Origin: Clostridiales bacterium
GTDB taxonomy: Bacteria; Bacillota; Clostridia; Christensenellales; Aristaeellaceae
Assembly: GCA_019420065.1 (NCBI GenBank)
Contig: JAHZHX010000090.1
Location: forward strand, 1 to 6,208
Reading direction: 5' to 3'
Length of the DNA stretch: 6,208 nt
The position numbers were made by a program, and so were the translations under genes. Under the pieces are notes generated by a model that was given only the letters and a program-made list of their open reading frames with translations, ran no database searches and was not told the origin of the DNA. Positions 5,001 through 6,208 of the stretch are shown here, in pieces (the stretch's first letter is position 1; every line of letters begins with the position of its first letter).

Positions 5001-6076
5001 AATGTATTTTCAGCGAAAGGGACGGCAGCGCGGGCGTGGACGTCGTGCGCGGCGAGGCAGGCGACACGCTGACGCTGTATCGCCTGGAAAACGGTAAGTG
5101 GCTGCGGGCGGACGATGAAATCCTGCTGCCCGGTGTGGACGGCCTGCCGCGGGTGCATATCGCGGGCGACAGCGTCGCGCTGTCCTATCCCGACAACAGG
5201 AGCTTTGAGACCTTCACCTTCCGCTATCGCGCCGGGGCATGGCACTGGCAGGGGTTTGAAAACAGCGAGCTGTCCATCGTATCCCGCGAGGACGAACCCG
5301 ACGTGTATGACCTGCGCGCCGCGTACTGCGGCTATCCGCTCTACGAATACGGCCTGGGCTGGGAGCGGCGCACGGGCGGCTTCCCCCGCACGCTGTACGC
5401 ATTCTTCCAGGTGATGAAGCCTGCCGGGGAGCGTACCGCGCTGGTGGATAACCCCTCGCCCCGCGACCGGCTGCACCTGCGCGCGCGGCCCGACCGGGAG
5501 GCGAAATCGCTTGGCAAGTATTACTCCGGCACGCCGGTGGAAATTCTGGGTTATCCGAATGAGATTTGGGCGCATGTGCGTATCGGCACGCGCGAGGGGT
5601 ATATGCTGCGGGCGTATCTGGCAGCGGACGCGATCGCCGTGGCTGCGCCGCCGATTGTGACCATCCGCAACACCTCCGGCACGGGGCTGAACCTGCGCGC
5701 CGCGCCCGAAAGCAAGGGGAAGATCATCCGCCTGATCGAGAACGGTGAGCGCGTCACGGTGCTGGGCGTTACGAAAAACTACCTGCATGTGCGGGCGGGC
5801 GCGGACACGGGCTTTATCCGAAATAAAGGCACAACGCCCGCGCTTGATTACCATTCATCCGAAATTACGCCCGCTTTTCGCTCCCGGGAGGCCATGACGC
5901 TGGAGGACTGCACCGCCTATGCCCGGCCGCATCTGACGGAGGGCGAGGCGGGCGTGACCTTGCATGCGCTGGATACCTACCGTTTCACCGGCCTTTACGG
6001 TCTATTTGCCGAGATCGAATACAAGGAGCAGGTGCTGTATCTGCCGATGGATGAGGACAATCTGAACTGGGGATAA
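4937..6076 (+). CDS. Secreted protein with two bacterial SH3 domains (array member 2)
   Basis: This predicts 379 residues. AAAAGGAGG lies just upstream (7 nt from GGAGG to the ATG). The signal peptide (1-20) is identical to that of the previous protein. About 89 residues that the first protein lacks follow it (roughly 22-111): a beta-rich stretch with 'LYRLENGKWLRADDEILL' and 'FTFRYRAGAWHWQGF', of unknown function. Residues 112-172 match the shared segment of the first protein (GYPLYEYG, FPRTLYAFFQVM, PAGE). SH3b domains lie at about 168-229 (LHLRARP, YYSGTPVEIL, HVRIGTREGYML) and 239-301 (LNLRAAP, ENGERVTVL, LHVRAG.DTGFI). The C-terminal domain (302-379) with GLYGLFAEIE is a diverged homologue of that in the first protein. 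The middle SH3b of the first protein is missing exactly. No catalytic motif is visible; wall or surface binding is inferred. It sits 79 nt after gene 1 and 14 nt before gene 3. Confidence 0.88.
   Translation: MRRFVFLLLCCLLFCLPALGEECIFSERDGSAGVDVVRGEAGDTLTLYRLENGKWLRADDEILLPGVDGLPRVHIAGDSVALSYPDNRSFETFTFRYRAGAWHWQGFENSELSIVSREDEPDVYDLRAAYCGYPLYEYGLGWERRTGGFPRTLYAFFQVMKPAGERTALVDNPSPRDRLHLRARPDREAKSLGKYYSGTPVEILGYPNEIWAHVRIGTREGYMLRAYLAADAIAVAAPPIVTIRNTSGTGLNLRAAPESKGKIIRLIENGERVTVLGVTKNYLHVRAGADTGFIRNKGTTPALDYHSSEITPAFRSREAMTLEDCTAYARPHLTEGEAGVTLHALDTYRFTGLYGLFAEIEYKEQVLYLPMDEDNLNWG
5510..5611 (+). repeat. SH3b direct repeat A in gene 2
   Basis: Partner of 4054-4155, offset 1456 nt. The next shared repeat is offset 1222 nt; the 234-nt difference is the extra SH3b module of gene 1. 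Confidence 0.85.
5636..5817 (+). repeat. SH3b direct repeat B in gene 2
   Basis: Partner of 4414-4595, about 96% identical. It is much more similar than repeat A or the C-terminal domains of the same two genes, so the genes do not share one uniform divergence. Confidence 0.9.
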
Positions 6077-6078
6077 AA

Positions 6079-6208
6079 GGAGGGCTTGCCATGCGCCGTT
6101 TTGTATTCTTGCTTTTGTGCTGTTTGCTTTTCTGCCTGCCCGCGCTGGGGGAGACCTTTGAGGTCGTCCCCAGCGAGACCGAGCCGGGCGTTTATTACAT
6201 GCGCGCCG
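6079..6208 (+). repeat. Leader direct repeat, copy 3 (continues past window edge)
   Basis: This matches copy 1 over 130 nt with five mismatches and may extend further to the right beyond the window. Confidence 0.88.
6091..6208 (+). CDS. Third SH3-array member, 5' end only
   Basis: The first 39 codons of another paralogue are present before the right edge. AAAAGGAGG sits upstream with the same 7-nt gap, and the gene starts 14 nt after the previous stop, so genes 2 and 3 are almost certainly co-transcribed. The signal peptide (LLLCCLLFCLPALG core) is identical at protein level to the other two. After it, the sequence follows gene 1, not gene 2: ETFEVVPSETEPGVYYMRA against EAFEVVPSETEPGVYYMRA. 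Over 118 coding nt I count three differences from gene 1, two silent and one A-to-T replacement at residue 22. Whether it continues with SH3b domains cannot be seen, but the shared start makes that likely. Confidence 0.8.
   Translation, partial: MRRFVFLLLCCLLFCLPALGETFEVVPSETEPGVYYMRA

Noticed and set aside
3709..5854. Two minus-strand open frames of 330 and 311 codons opposite SH3 genes 1 and 2
   Set aside because: Both are antisense to genes with signal peptides and SH3b motifs. They resemble each other only because the sense strands are repeats. No binding site or recognisable domain.
3736..6076. SH3b proteins as phage endolysins or wall hydrolases
   Set aside because: I looked for catalytic domains (amidase, NlpC/P60, CHAP, GH25) and saw none. 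They also have classical signal peptides and come as near-identical tandem copies, unlike a lysis gene.
1..6208. CRISPR array, tRNA, rRNA or insertion sequence
   Set aside because: No short regularly spaced repeats, no cloverleaf-like or rRNA-like stretch, and no transposase frame were seen. The repeats present are coding duplications.

Overview
This is a GC-rich window (about 60-65% over most of its length) with strong AGGAGG-type ribosome binding sites. It splits at about position 3700 into two divergent blocks. Strong Shine-Dalgarno sites, a tail module of the kind found in Gram-positive siphophages, and secreted bacterial SH3 proteins together suggest a high-GC member of the Clostridia, perhaps a gut anaerobe. 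That placement is inference; no taxonomic marker gene is present.

Left block (1-3657, minus strand): six tightly packed or overlapping genes in the usual order of a siphophage tail module. Reading leftwards they are tail terminator, major tail tube protein, tail assembly chaperone, a very short tape-measure-like protein, a small DUF6711-like tail protein, and a large tail hub / tail-spike protein that runs off the left edge. Together they would build a tail tube, cap it at the head end, and supply the hub and host-contact structure at the tip. The tape-measure candidate has only 140 residues, yet its two ends resemble those of ordinary tape measures of many hundreds of residues. The head-tail connector, capsid and packaging genes that normally precede the tail terminator do not lie next to it; a divergent block lies there instead. 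The locus could be a compact tail-like particle, a domesticated remnant, or a rearranged prophage.

Junction (3658-3735): a short AT-rich divergent intergenic region that must carry the start signals of both blocks. I could not assign convincing promoter hexamers.

Right block (3736-6208, plus strand): a tandem array of at least three paralogous secreted proteins with bacterial SH3 (SH3b) domains, the last cut by the right edge. All three share a nearly identical leader and signal peptide. The two complete members are mosaics of the same modules: a shared segment of about 60 residues, SH3b repeats, and a divergent C-terminal domain. Each also has an extra module: a third SH3b of exactly 78 codons in the first protein, and about 89 residues after the signal peptide in the second. 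One 182-bp SH3b segment is 96% identical between them. The array looks recently duplicated and recombining. No catalytic domain is visible, so wall or surface binding is the most that can be inferred. A functional link between the SH3 array and the tail block is possible but unproven.
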